Shown here: piece after piece, positions 14,932 to 24,609 of the stretch | Numbering within the stretch: position 1 is the first letter of the stretch | Layout of the letters: the number at the start of each line of letters is the position of its first letter | Source of the DNA: JANJTB01 sp032027125 | GTDB lineage: Bacteria; Bacteroidota; Ignavibacteria; Kapaibacteriales; UBA2268 | NCBI GenBank assembly: GCA_032027125.1 | Contig: JAVSMQ010000001.1 | Location: 3,086,846-3,150,845 of the forward strand | DNA length: 64,000 nt | Reading direction: 5' to 3' | Translations under genes and position numbers: made by a program | Notes under the pieces: generated by a model | Seen by the model: the letters and a program-made list of their open reading frames with translations, nothing else | Database searches by the model: none | What the model was told of the DNA's origin: nothing

Positions 14932-16260
14932 TTATTTATATAATAAATATTTTGACCTGAGAATCATAAATTCATCCAAATCAGTAACTGCTATTTTCAT
15001 AACATTATCATCAGGCACATTATTAAATAGTGCATTAAAAAGATTTGAAGTTCCGGTTACTTTTTGAAACATATTTTTTGAACTTTCTTTCACATTCAAA
15101 GGAATAAACAGTTTCGGATAAACTTTTCTTATTGCCAGCAGGAGTTCAATACCTGCTGAAAAGGGCTTGAAATTACTGCTTGACGAGAAATTTACAAACA
15201 CTCCTTTAACAGTCTTTCCAGCATGCATTGAAAATAATGGACTGTAACGCGTTTCAGTCAGATGAATACCCGAAAAATAAGTGCTCTGTAAATTCCGTTT
15301 AACATCTTCCCAATTAAAATCCAAAGTACCTATAAGCTGGAAAGGAGTAGTGGTACCAATACCAATACTTATTATTCCCAATTCACCGAAAATTCCAAGC
15401 ATTGCAAGCCCCCTTGCCGAGTTAACTGTCGGAACATTTGGTGAGGTTGGAAACCACATCAGTCCGGTATCCTCCCAAACCATTTTGCGGCTGTAGGATT
15501 CCATCTTAATAATTTTCAAATCGCATTTCAATCGTTTGGGCAATCCTTCATTTAACCAGCCTTCTTCGTTAATCATGCCGGCAAGTTCGCCGATTGTCAT
15601 TCCGTGAATATAGGCTATAGGTGCAATGCCTACAAAAGACTCCATACCGGTTTCGAGCACGTTGCCGTCAACATTATCACCGCCTAATGGGTTTGGTCTG
15701 TCTAAAATGTAAAGAGGTTTGTTATTTTCGGCTGCAGCCTGCATTATCTTAAAAATGGTACTGATATATGTGTATGACCGTACACCGATATCCTGAATAT
15801 CTGCAACAATTATATCACAATCAGCTAATAGTTTATTCCCGGGTTTTTTGATATCACCATAAAGTGAATATACGGGTACACCGAATAACTGGTCGTTATC
15901 AACTTTAGCTCCGGCGGGAACATTCGCAAAAAAGCCATGCTCCGGTGTTATTACTGCTGTTAATTTTACGATTCCGCTTTTTGCAAGAATTTCGGCAGTA
16001 AGTCTTCCATCAGAACTTCTTCCGGTAGAGTTTGTAAATAAAATCACCCTTTTATCAGCAAGCTCAGAAAATCCGGATTCTTGCAGAACATCAATACCTG
16101 TTTTTACATGTGCCTGCGAAAACATTGGATTACTGACAACAATCATTAGAATAATTGCCGTCATAAAAAAATGATTGAAATTTCCTGAATTTCGTGTTTT
16201 CAAAGTAAACTTGTTTATATAATTATTACTTATAAATAAAATCTGCTTTCTATTACTCAT
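14932..16260 (-). CDS. DUF1343 protein, NamZ-like exo-beta-N-acetylmuramidase
   Basis: 442 residues; the real start may be Met33 of the frame (MTAIILMIVVSNPMFSQ), which would give a clean signal peptide. DUF1343 landmarks are clear: GIDVLQESGFSELADKRVIL, N-S-T-G, PEHGFFANVPAG, DIQDIGVRSYTYIST and ILDRPNPLGGDNVDGNVLE. Characterised members (B. subtilis and Tannerella NamZ) remove terminal N-acetylmuramic acid from peptidoglycan fragments, so a role in cell-wall recycling or turnover in the periplasm is likely. Its ATG overlaps the stop of the upstream TPR gene by one base, so the two are co-translated. Confidence 0.87.
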   Translation of the reverse strand: MSNRKQILFISNNYINKFTLKTRNSGNFNHFFMTAIILMIVVSNPMFSQAHVKTGIDVLQESGFSELADKRVILFTNSTGRSSDGRLTAEILAKSGIVKLTAVITPEHGFFANVPAGAKVDNDQLFGVPVYSLYGDIKKPGNKLLADCDIIVADIQDIGVRSYTYISTIFKIMQAAAENNKPLYILDRPNPLGGDNVDGNVLETGMESFVGIAPIAYIHGMTIGELAGMINEEGWLNEGLPKRLKCDLKIIKMESYSRKMVWEDTGLMWFPTSPNVPTVNSARGLAMLGIFGELGIISIGIGTTTPFQLIGTLDFNWEDVKRNLQSTYFSGIHLTETRYSPLFSMHAGKTVKGVFVNFSSSSNFKPFSAGIELLLAIRKVYPKLFIPLNVKESSKNMFQKVTGTSNLFNALFNNVPDDNVMKIAVTDLDEFMILRSKYLLYK

Positions 16261-17423
16261 TATTGTCCATAAGGTTTTTCCAGAAAACGGCGGGCTTTTG
16301 TGTGAGAGTTGTCAAACTCTTTCATTTTCAAAACGTTGGAATAATACTTTTTAGCTTCTGCTCTGTTTTTCTTTCTATCATATAAATTACCGATAAATAT
16401 ATTTGCATTAACAGTAAAACCTGTCTCTTCCTTATCTACAATTCTACCTTCATTTGCTTTCAATAAGTATTTGAGAGCAGCATCATTCTCTCCTTTAATC
16501 ATAAGAGACTGACCAATATAATACATTGCTTCACGGGCAGTAATATTGTCATAACCAACTTTTTTATCCAAACACCTGATTAATATTTTTCTCCATTCCT
16601 CCTCGTACCCGCCCTGTTCTCCTCTTCTTACAAGTAACCGGGCATAATATCTGTGGAAATATGGGTTGTTATTATAGGTGTCCAGTAATTCTTTTGCAAT
16701 TGTTTGTGCTATATCGTAATCTTTTTCAAATGAATTATATATTTGAAGAAGTACTACCCGAGCTTCGACTGCAGCATATCTTGCTTTTCTGGAAGCTGCA
16801 CGGAGTTGGTAAATTCCAAGCTGTTTGTCACCTCTGGCAAAGAAAGTCATTAGCGGCTTGACAACAGGAAATTTTTCAGGAATTGCAACTGCGAAATAAT
16901 TATACAATCCGGTTCCAAGCATGATGTCATGATTTGCAGGTGCTAATTTCTGGCATTTAATCATTAGATTGTAGGCGCTGGCACCGTCTGATGCGGCTTT
17001 TACCCAGCTTTCCTTTTGAGCATAATGCCTCCCGCGGTAACCCAATGCCCCGGCTTTAAAAAATAATGCAGCCAAGTCATTTTCATTTTCATCCAAAATA
17101 TCGTCACACAGACTTATAATTTTGTCAATTCTATCTTCGAAAGGTTTATCGAATTGTGAAGTTTCACGGTACAATGTAATTTTCCACCAATACACCATTG
17201 CATCAAGGAAATATCCTACCGGATGTTTGGGGTACATTTCCTTAACCTGACGAAAACAGTTCTCGGCTTTTTCAAATTCGACATTATAGATATAAAATGT
17301 ACCTTCTCTGACAAGACTGTCGGCATCCTGTTTCATGATTACCCATTGAGAAAAAATACCGGTCACAGGAAACAGGAAAATCAGTACCGTCAATAACATG
17401 TATTTGATAATATTTTTTTTCAT
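16260..17423 (-). CDS. Exported TPR-repeat protein
   Basis: 387 residues with a hydrophobic signal segment (YMLLTVLIFLFPVTGIFSQ). The mature protein is alpha-helical with degenerate TPR units: YIYNVEFEKAENCFRQVKEM, LYYNFAVAIPEKFPVV region, YDIAQTIAKELLDTYNNNPY, and a last clear pair around DAALKYLLKANEGRIVDKEE and NRAEAKKYYSNVLKMKEFDN. TPRs act as binding scaffolds. It is coupled to the DUF1343 gene by a one-base overlap, so it may position or assist that cell-wall hydrolase, which is an inference from context. Confidence 0.8.
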   Translation of the reverse strand: MKKNIIKYMLLTVLIFLFPVTGIFSQWVIMKQDADSLVREGTFYIYNVEFEKAENCFRQVKEMYPKHPVGYFLDAMVYWWKITLYRETSQFDKPFEDRIDKIISLCDDILDENENDLAALFFKAGALGYRGRHYAQKESWVKAASDGASAYNLMIKCQKLAPANHDIMLGTGLYNYFAVAIPEKFPVVKPLMTFFARGDKQLGIYQLRAASRKARYAAVEARVVLLQIYNSFEKDYDIAQTIAKELLDTYNNNPYFHRYYARLLVRRGEQGGYEEEWRKILIRCLDKKVGYDNITAREAMYYIGQSLMIKGENDAALKYLLKANEGRIVDKEETGFTVNANIFIGNLYDRKKNRAEAKKYYSNVLKMKEFDNSHTKARRFLEKPYGQ

Positions 17424-17637
17424 ATTTTTAAACAGTTACAGTCTTTATAATAATAATAACTTCAATCATATATAGGAGACGAAATTGTTTGAGTTTTATA
17501 ATAGTCTGAGTGAAATTGGATAATTTTAATTATTATTCCTGAAAATATCAAAATATGTAACATATCATTTGTAATTAAAAAAAATATTGCATATTTGCAT
17601 ACTTGAGTTTTTAATTAATTCAAAAGGTTTTAATAAT

Positions 17638-18051
17638 TTGGAAAAAATTAAAAAATCTATCACTGTAGTTTTGATAGACGACAGTCCGCTAACTCACTTA
17701 ATTGTTGAGAAAGCATTAGAAAGCATGGAGATGGCTATCCTGCTGTCTCATGTTTATAATGGCGAGGAATTTGTTGAACTCGTTAAAAGAACAAAGCCCG
17801 ATATTGCAATTCTGGACATTGAAATGACCGGAATTGACGGTTTTACTGCTATGGAATCTGCCCGCAGACATCATCCTGAATTAAAAGTTATATTTCTAAG
17901 TCAATATAATACTGCAGGATTTGTCAAAACAGCCTATTCTTTAAAAGCTAACGGCTTTTTGGTAAAAATGCCGGAAGTGGAATTTCTAAGAAACGCCCTG
18001 CTAAGGGTTATGAGCGGTGAATTCGTGCTTGATATTTCTTTGCAGAACTGA
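17638..18051 (+). CDS. Single-domain response regulator (receiver)
   Basis: About 137 residues if the TTG at 17638 is used (AAAAGG lies 11 bases before it; a TTG at 17587 would add 17 poorly conserved residues). The receiver fold is complete: acidic pair in VVLIDDSPL, phospho-acceptor Asp in AILDIEMTGIDG, Ser in IFLSQYN, and Lys in GFLVKMPE. The last 15 residues resemble the start of a C-terminal linker, but no output domain follows, so it acts by protein contact. No kinase is adjacent. Confidence 0.85.
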   Translation: MEKIKKSITVVLIDDSPLTHLIVEKALESMEMAILLSHVYNGEEFVELVKRTKPDIAILDIEMTGIDGFTAMESARRHHPELKVIFLSQYNTAGFVKTAYSLKANGFLVKMPEVEFLRNALLRVMSGEFVLDISLQN

Positions 18052-18200
18052 TTTTTCTGCAACTGCAATGCTGCAAAATAACAAGTATTTTCAAAAACTT
18101 ACTTTTAATAAGTGTTTATTATTAGAAGTAAATGGTCTTTGTTTTTTGAATTAATTAAATATTTAAACTTTATTAATGAATAACTCACATTATCTATAAA

Positions 18201-18959
18201 ATGGCGACTCTGATACTTTATTTACAATATGACGGTACAAACTATTCCGGGTGGCAGATTCAGAAAAATGCCCTGACAGTTCAGCAGGTTGTAGAAACTG
18301 CTATCGAGAAAGTAACCTCAAAATATTACTCCTCAAATGCTTCGGGTAGGACTGATGCAGGAGTTCATGCACGATGTCAGGTTGTATCGGTGAAAATAGG
18401 AGATGAATTTACTTTGCCTGAATCAAAAATTACAGTTGCTATAAATTCAAAGCTCCCGCGAGATGTAAGAGTGACTTATGCCAAAATTTATGACGGCTAT
18501 TTCAATGCCAGACATGATGCAGTACAAAGAGAATACGAATACCTGCTTTCGACTGTTTATAATCCTTTCGACAGATTATATGTTTCACACATGAAATACC
18601 CGATAAACATAGATTTGCTTTTTGCTTCAGCAGAATTATTTAGGGGAAAACATGATTTTACAACTTTTTCAAAATTCAATCCTGACAACAAGAAACCAGT
18701 ATGTGATGTAACATATTGCTGTTGGGAGAATATAGCTGAACATAAATTCAGATTGACAATAAAAGCAAATCATTTTCTTTATGGAATGGTACGGTCTATA
18801 GCAGGTGCTATGATTGAAATAGCAAGAGGCAAAAGAACTTTTGACGAAATCACAGCAGCATTTGAAAAAAAAGACAGGCTTTACAATTCTGCTCTTGCAC
18901 CGCCACAGGGATTATATCTGAATAAGGTATATTATCCGGAAAAATTTGGTCTTCTGTAA
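18201..18959 (+). CDS. truA: tRNA pseudouridine(38-40) synthase TruA
   Basis: 252 residues, normal for TruA. LQYDGTNYSGWQIQKNALTV opens the protein, the catalytic aspartate lies in ASGRTDAGVHA, and the F-N-A-R-H-D-A-x-x-R-E-Y-E-Y segment and FLYGMVRSIAGAMIEIARGK follow in the usual order. The enzyme converts uridines 38-40 of the anticodon arm of many tRNAs to pseudouridine. All conserved elements are present. It is monocistronic, with an A/T-rich leader. Confidence 0.96.
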   Translation: MATLILYLQYDGTNYSGWQIQKNALTVQQVVETAIEKVTSKYYSSNASGRTDAGVHARCQVVSVKIGDEFTLPESKITVAINSKLPRDVRVTYAKIYDGYFNARHDAVQREYEYLLSTVYNPFDRLYVSHMKYPINIDLLFASAELFRGKHDFTTFSKFNPDNKKPVCDVTYCCWENIAEHKFRLTIKANHFLYGMVRSIAGAMIEIARGKRTFDEITAAFEKKDRLYNSALAPPQGLYLNKVYYPEKFGLL

Positions 18960-19080
18960 TTTTATTGATTGTATGAAGTTTTTACAATAGCATTTGCAAT
19001 ATTGCTGTTTTGATTCCGTAAATTTTGTTTATGTTTACAAGTTTTATATGATTTATTTTGATGTATCATAAGAGGTTTTT

Positions 19081-21825
19081 ATGAAAAATGTTGCCATAAT
19101 TTTTATTGCTTTGGTTCTTTTGATTAGCCAATTAAACGGGCAGGTCAATAGGCAGAAAATATCGCCTCAACCCCGCGAATATTACGAAAGACTTGAATTC
19201 AGCGCAGTTTTTACTATCAATAATAACTCGGGGATTGTTCTTGAAACCTCGCGAAAATTAGAAAAATTCGCTTATATTCTTAACAGTGATTTAAGATTAG
19301 CCGGAAGAGATACACTTCAAATATATTATGATACTCCTCCTTCTGAAGTCAGCCGCCCTGTCTATCTCGGTATAAAAAGCACAAAATTAAATAATATGAT
19401 AAACAAAAGGGAAGAATTTAATGTAACGGTTACAGAAAATTATCCCGGAACTGAAGGATATATAATTGATATTATGCCGCAAAATTGTACAATAAATGCA
19501 TCTGACAGTGCGGGTTTATATTTCGGTATTAAAACTTTTATGCAGCTTGTCAAGAATAGTGACGGCAACAATATTTTTGCATGCAGAATTGTTGACGCCC
19601 CGGAATTTCCAATCCGCTGGGTTTATTATCCGATGAATTTTCTTGTTGATGCAAATGTTGTCAAAACAAAAACTCAGTGGCAGCAGTTTTCTGATTTGAA
19701 GTTAAATGGTGCAATTTGCGGTGACGTAAAATATGATTTTATTACAGAAATGCCCAAAAAATACAAAGATTCACTATATTCAACTAAACAATTTGCCGAT
19801 GACCGGTTTTTCAATTTTGTACCTGCAATATTTTCATTTGGATATTCAAACAGTCTGATGTTTTTCAATCCAAATTTCGCTTCAGGTTTGCCGGTTAGAG
19901 GTCAAAAGTTTTATGTCGAATCTGATACAGCACGTTTAGTGCCTTCTGTTGATGTCAGGATGAGTAATGGAGGCTTTGAGAATCATAACGGCAACAATTT
20001 CCCCGGTTATCAATTTATAGACCAACCCGGAGTATTGAGTTTCGCTGATACTGAAGTTAAATATTCAGGTAATGTAAGTGTTAGATTTGAAAATTTCGAT
20101 GTTGTCGGAAACCGCCCGAATGCTCGTGTAGTTTACAAGTCCAAAGTTTCGCCTTTCAAACAGTATAAAATTTCCTGCCGTGTCAAAACGGAAAATCTTA
20201 TCCCAAACAGCGAAATACATCTTACTATACTTAACACAAAAGGTAAACAGCTTAATTATGCCAATACAAATATTCCTGCGACAACCGGTGACTGGAAGCA
20301 AATTGATGTCGCCATAAATTCTCTTGATAATGATACATTATTGTTCTACTGGGGTGTTTGGGGTGCTCAAAGCGGCAGGATTTGGTGGGATGAATTGTCT
20401 GTTGAAGAATGTGCTTTTGTGAATCTCCTCCGAAGAGAAGGCACTCCGTTAACAGTTGATAATCCGCTGATTGATGCAATTATTCGTGAAGGAGTTGATT
20501 ATGATTCGCTGTGGGATGCAAAATTAGGTAAAGTCAATTCCTGGTATGGAGATTTTGATACATATCATCAGGGACCAACCCTGAAAACTAAAAATAATTT
20601 ACTTAAGAACGGTGATTCAATTTTTGTTTCCTACAGTCACGCTATTACAGTCTATGACGGTCAGGTAATGGTTACAATGACTGATGAAAATTTGTATAAA
20701 CAACTGGAAACTCAGTTCAGCATCCTTGACAGCATTCTGAAACCAAAATTCTATATGATGAATCACGATGAGATTCGTACAATGAACTGGGATGACGGTG
20801 ACCTCCAAAAGCAGATGAAGCCTGCAGAGCTGCTTGCAGAAAATACAAACAGATGTTATGATTTAATTAAAAAATATAATTCGGGTGCTGATGTGTGGGA
20901 TTGGTCTGATATGTATGATGAATTTCATAATGCTGTTAAAAAAGATTATTATCTTGTAAATGGTGATTTGACCGGAAGCGCTGATTTGATTAACAACAAT
21001 ATCGGAATGATAAATTGGAATTCCGGTGCCAATAAGGTACAAAACAGTCTGAACTTCTTCTCGGGCAAAGGGTTTAAACAAATATCGGCACCATATTACG
21101 ATTCAGATGAAAATCATATTCGTATATGGAAAAACAATACAAAGAATACTACTGATTTTCAGGGGATGGTTTATACAACATGGCAAAAGAAGTATACCCA
21201 CATACCGCATTTTGCCGAATATGCATGGAATCATGCACCTTACATAACGCATCAGCCGATTAAATATACAGGCAGCAGTAATGAACTTATATTTAATTGC
21301 ACAATCGAAGGTGATAAATATTATCAAAACTGGGAGTTGGATAAAGTCGGGCTGTATTATAAAACCAAACAACCCGATAGTTTTACAAGAATGCAGCCGT
21401 CAAATGTTAATAATAATGAATTTGAGTTTAAATTAAATATATCGGACAAAACGGATTATTTCAGTTATTATATTGAAGCTTCCGACAAAGACGGCTGGAT
21501 TACCAAAGTTCCGTTCGGCGAAAATAAGACTTATGAATATTTTCTGAATCCGGATAATGTTTCGGAGAATAAAATCCATAATGATTTCCAATTATCAAAT
21601 TTTGGAAATTCACTTATTATGAAAAACACAACTGAAAAAGACTGCAATATTAATATTTGTGATTTATCTGGCAAACCGGTTTATAATATTAATTTAATTT
21701 CAGGACAGGAAATTACAATCCCGATTTCCATTTTTAATGAAGCTGTTTATATTATAAAAATTGCCGGTAAAACATCATATTCAACTAAATTTATAAAAAT
21801 CGGTGAAAAGTTATTTTTCGAATAA
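19081..21825 (+). CDS. Secreted GH20-like glycoside hydrolase with T9SS sorting domain
   Basis: 914 residues. Signal peptide (NVAIIFIALVLLISQLNGQ), then a GH20 N-terminal alpha/beta domain (about 25-165, with GYIIDIMPQNCTINASDSAG and LYFGIKTFMQLV), a barrel start (VDAPEFPIRWVYYPMNFLVD), an inserted beta-sandwich (about 290-440) resembling a carbohydrate-binding module, then the second half of the barrel with FYMMNHDEIRTMNWDD, where the D-E pair matches the catalytic Asp-Glu of beta-hexosaminidases. The C-terminus is a T9SS sorting domain (DLSGKPVYNINL, AVYIIKIAGKTSYSTKF). The domain insertion in the barrel and weak motif conservation make the substrate uncertain. Confidence 0.7.
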   Translation: MKNVAIIFIALVLLISQLNGQVNRQKISPQPREYYERLEFSAVFTINNNSGIVLETSRKLEKFAYILNSDLRLAGRDTLQIYYDTPPSEVSRPVYLGIKSTKLNNMINKREEFNVTVTENYPGTEGYIIDIMPQNCTINASDSAGLYFGIKTFMQLVKNSDGNNIFACRIVDAPEFPIRWVYYPMNFLVDANVVKTKTQWQQFSDLKLNGAICGDVKYDFITEMPKKYKDSLYSTKQFADDRFFNFVPAIFSFGYSNSLMFFNPNFASGLPVRGQKFYVESDTARLVPSVDVRMSNGGFENHNGNNFPGYQFIDQPGVLSFADTEVKYSGNVSVRFENFDVVGNRPNARVVYKSKVSPFKQYKISCRVKTENLIPNSEIHLTILNTKGKQLNYANTNIPATTGDWKQIDVAINSLDNDTLLFYWGVWGAQSGRIWWDELSVEECAFVNLLRREGTPLTVDNPLIDAIIREGVDYDSLWDAKLGKVNSWYGDFDTYHQGPTLKTKNNLLKNGDSIFVSYSHAITVYDGQVMVTMTDENLYKQLETQFSILDSILKPKFYMMNHDEIRTMNWDDGDLQKQMKPAELLAENTNRCYDLIKKYNSGADVWDWSDMYDEFHNAVKKDYYLVNGDLTGSADLINNNIGMINWNSGANKVQNSLNFFSGKGFKQISAPYYDSDENHIRIWKNNTKNTTDFQGMVYTTWQKKYTHIPHFAEYAWNHAPYITHQPIKYTGSSNELIFNCTIEGDKYYQNWELDKVGLYYKTKQPDSFTRMQPSNVNNNEFEFKLNISDKTDYFSYYIEASDKDGWITKVPFGENKTYEYFLNPDNVSENKIHNDFQLSNFGNSLIMKNTTEKDCNINICDLSGKPVYNINLISGQEITIPISIFNEAVYIIKIAGKTSYSTKFIKIGEKLFFE

Positions 21826-22028
21826 ATCAGAAAAAAAATATATGTCAATTAATTTAGATGTTCAAAATGACATATATTTGAAAATTATGAAAAAAACTTG
21901 TTGAAATCAATGATATTTTCATATAATTTTCATTTTTATTGTTAAAATGAAGTAATTCAATAAAATTTATACAAAAAGTTTTCGTTCTATTTAAATATTT
22001 AAAATCAGCAATTTTTAAGGGTTTTTAG

Positions 22029-23189
22029 ATGTCAATTAACAGGAATCTGTCAGATGACCAAATTGTACTGAGAAATTCAGTAAGAAGGTTTGCTGAAGAA
22101 GTGATTAAGCCGGCAGCATACGAGCTTGATGAGAAGGAAGAGTTTTCTTACGATATTACCCGTCAAATGGCTGAAATGGGATTTCTCGGAGCATTTTTGC
22201 CTGAGCAGTACGGCGGGTGCGGAATGGATTATGTTTCCTATATAATTTTGGTTGAGGAATTAGCCAGAGTTGACGGTTCTCATGCTGCAACAGTTGCAGC
22301 CCACAATTCGCTTGGCTGCGGACCACTTTATTATTTTGGCAGTAAGGAACAAAAAGAGAAATATCTCCCTCAGTTAACATCAGGCAAGTTATGGGGATTT
22401 GGTTTGACTGAACAGGAAGCAGGGTCTGATGCCGGTAATACTCAAACCCGTGCCTACGAGCACGACGGTGATTGGATAATTAACGGTTCAAAAATTTTCA
22501 TTACAAATGCTTCAACAGACATAACTTTAGGCTCGACAGTCTTAACTGTATCCGGACAGCAGCCTGATGGAAGAAAAGAGTTTACATGTATTATTGTCGA
22601 AAACGATACACCCGGTTTTGAAGTCCGGAAGATGAAAGGCAAGATGATGTGGAGAGCTTCAAATACAAGTGAACTTTATTTCCAGGATTGCCGTGTTCAT
22701 ATTAATAGTAATACACTCGGTAAAAAGGGTGACGGATTTAAGCAGATGTTATCTACTCTCGATAATGGAAGGCTGTCAATCGCTGCTATGGGATTGGGGC
22801 TTGCTCAGGGTGCTTATGAACTTGCTCTCAACTACGCAAAGGAGCGAAAAACATTTGGCAGACCAATTTCAACTTATCAGGCAAACGCATTCAAACTTGC
22901 TGATATTGAAATGGGATTGGAATTAGCAAGAACATATCTTTATGATATATGTAGAATGCTTGATAAAGGTGAAAAAATTACCAAAGAGGGTGCCATTGCT
23001 AAGTTATACTGTTCGGAGCTTGCCCACATGGCTGCAAACCACTGTGTACAAATACTCGGCGGTTACGGCTTGATGAAGGAATACGGTGCCGAGAGATTTT
23101 ACCGAGACCAGAAGCTGCTTGAAATCGGTGAAGGTACATCCGAAATACAAAGATTAGTTATTTCGAGAATGATAGGATGTTATGATTAA
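22029..23189 (+). CDS. Acyl-CoA dehydrogenase (FAD-dependent)
   Basis: 386 residues, standard size. Landmarks: AEEVIKPAAYELDEKEEFSY, the FAD/substrate motif GFGLTEQEAGSDAGNTQTRA, the second signature ILGGYGLMKEYGAERFYRDQ and the catalytic-base region KLLEIGEGTSEIQRL. It oxidises an acyl-CoA to the 2-enoyl-CoA, passing electrons to ETF. Substrate choice (short, branched or long chain) cannot be read safely. It leads a same-strand series with HMG-CoA synthase, thiolase, DUF35 and HMG-CoA lyase-like genes, although a 355-bp gap separates it from them. Confidence 0.95.
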   Translation: MSINRNLSDDQIVLRNSVRRFAEEVIKPAAYELDEKEEFSYDITRQMAEMGFLGAFLPEQYGGCGMDYVSYIILVEELARVDGSHAATVAAHNSLGCGPLYYFGSKEQKEKYLPQLTSGKLWGFGLTEQEAGSDAGNTQTRAYEHDGDWIINGSKIFITNASTDITLGSTVLTVSGQQPDGRKEFTCIIVENDTPGFEVRKMKGKMMWRASNTSELYFQDCRVHINSNTLGKKGDGFKQMLSTLDNGRLSIAAMGLGLAQGAYELALNYAKERKTFGRPISTYQANAFKLADIEMGLELARTYLYDICRMLDKGEKITKEGAIAKLYCSELAHMAANHCVQILGGYGLMKEYGAERFYRDQKLLEIGEGTSEIQRLVISRMIGCYD

Positions 23190-23545
23190 TTCTGAATGTT
23201 GAATGCTGAATGCTGAATTTTGAATTCGGAATAATGAATTCTGAATTCGGAATGCTGAATTCTGAATTCGGAATGATGAATTCTGAATTCGGAATGCTGA
23301 ATTCTGAATTCGGAATGATGAATGATGAAGAAATTATGTTTATTGAAAATGAGTTTTTAAATTAGAAAATCAATATGGATTTTTTGGAAAGTCCCTGTTT
23401 GAAGAAAAGGAAGCATTATTGATATCACAATAATGATTTAGGCATTACTTCCACCTTAGATGTTCTTTTTAGGTTCCTTGAGTTTGTGTACGAAATTAAA
23501 TTTTTAAATTTAAATCATGTTGTATAACTTATGATGGAGTGAGAA
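23190..23545. other. 355-bp intergenic region with short tandem repeat
   Basis: The first 140 bases after the acyl-CoA dehydrogenase stop are the 21-bp tandem repeat listed separately. The remaining 200 bases to the HMG-CoA synthase gene show no coding frame; they presumably hold its promoter, but no clear TTTG/TAnnTTTG pair is visible. Confidence 0.6.
23222..23326. repeat. 21-bp tandem repeat with EcoRI-like palindrome
   Basis: GAATTCGGAATG(C/A)TGAATTCT repeats at 23222, 23243, 23264, 23285 and 23306 with exact 21-bp spacing; degenerate GAATGCTGAAT words precede the array from 23203. Each unit contains two GAATTC palindromes. The array begins within ten bases of the acyl-CoA dehydrogenase stop codon. 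Confidence 0.93.
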
Positions 23546-24592
23546 ATGATAGGTATTGTCGGTTATGGCTCTTATGTTCCTGCTTACCGTATTAAATCAG
23601 GCACAATTGCAGCCCAATGGGGAGATGACCCTGTTGCAATTGAACGTGGATTGATGCTTAAGGAAAAAACAGTTCCCGGTCAGGATGAAGATACAATTAC
23701 AATAGCAGTAGCTGCCGCTAAAAGTGCAATAATCAGAGCAGGTATTGATCCCCAAAAAATTGGTGCTGTTTATATCGGTTCCGAATCACATCCTTATGCA
23801 GTCAAACCTTCCGGTACTGTACTTGTAGATGCGTGTGGAATCGGACCTGATGTTCACGTAGCAGATTTTGAGTTTGCATGCAAAGCAGGTTCTGAAGCAA
23901 TGTTTGTTGCTTACAGTCACGTAAAATCAGGAAATATGGATTATGCACTCGGAATCGGTGCAGATACTTCACAGGGCGCTCCGGGTGACGCACTTGAGTA
24001 TTCTGCTTCTGCCGGAGGAGCCGCCTTCATTTTCGGACGGAATAAGGTTTTGGCAGATGTATTATTTACCAATTCTTATACAAGTGATACACCTGATTTC
24101 TGGAGACGTGAATACCAGATGTATCCACGTCATGGCGGTAGATTCACAGGAGAACCTGCTTATTTTAAACATGTACTTGGTGCCGGAACAGGGTTATTGG
24201 AAAAATCGGGTATGAAACCGGAAGATTTCAAATATGCTGTTTTTCACATGCCAAACGGAAAATTCCCTTTGAAAGCAGGTAATACACTTGGATTTACAAA
24301 CGAGCAGATGGAGCAGGGCTGGATTGTAAATATTATGGGTAATACTTATTCAGGCTCCTCACCTACCGGTTTGGCAGCTATTCTTGATGTTGCTCGTCCC
24401 GGCGATAAAATCTTTATGGTTTCTTTCGGCTCCGGTGCAGGTAGTGACGGCTTTATTTTTGAAGCAACAGATGAACTTCCTAAAGTTCAGGATTTGGCAC
24501 CCAAAACAAGGGATATGCTGAACGGAAAGAAAATCTATCTCGATTATGGCAAATATGCCGCCTATAGAAGAAAAATTTTATTCAATGATTAA
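23546..24592 (+). CDS. Hydroxymethylglutaryl-CoA synthase, archaeal type
   Basis: 348 residues, the length of archaeal HMG-CoA synthases (bacterial MvaS and eukaryotic forms are longer). The catalytic triad is visible: Glu80 in GSESHPYAVKPSG, Cys112 in FEFACKAGSEA, His234 in VFHMPNGKFP. The opening GIVGYGSYVPAYRIK and GADTSQGAPGDALEYSASAG are typical. The enzyme condenses acetyl-CoA with acetoacetyl-CoA. It is followed 17 bases later by a thiolase and then a DUF35 protein: the same three genes that in methanogens form a thiolase/HMG-CoA synthase channelling complex. Confidence 0.92.
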   Translation: MIGIVGYGSYVPAYRIKSGTIAAQWGDDPVAIERGLMLKEKTVPGQDEDTITIAVAAAKSAIIRAGIDPQKIGAVYIGSESHPYAVKPSGTVLVDACGIGPDVHVADFEFACKAGSEAMFVAYSHVKSGNMDYALGIGADTSQGAPGDALEYSASAGGAAFIFGRNKVLADVLFTNSYTSDTPDFWRREYQMYPRHGGRFTGEPAYFKHVLGAGTGLLEKSGMKPEDFKYAVFHMPNGKFPLKAGNTLGFTNEQMEQGWIVNIMGNTYSGSSPTGLAAILDVARPGDKIFMVSFGSGAGSDGFIFEATDELPKVQDLAPKTRDMLNGKKIYLDYGKYAAYRRKILFND

Positions 24593-24609
24593 ATTATGGA
24601 GTAATCAAT

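Noticed and set aside
23203..23326. CRISPR-like short repeats
   Set aside because: A plain 21-bp tandem repeat without spacers.
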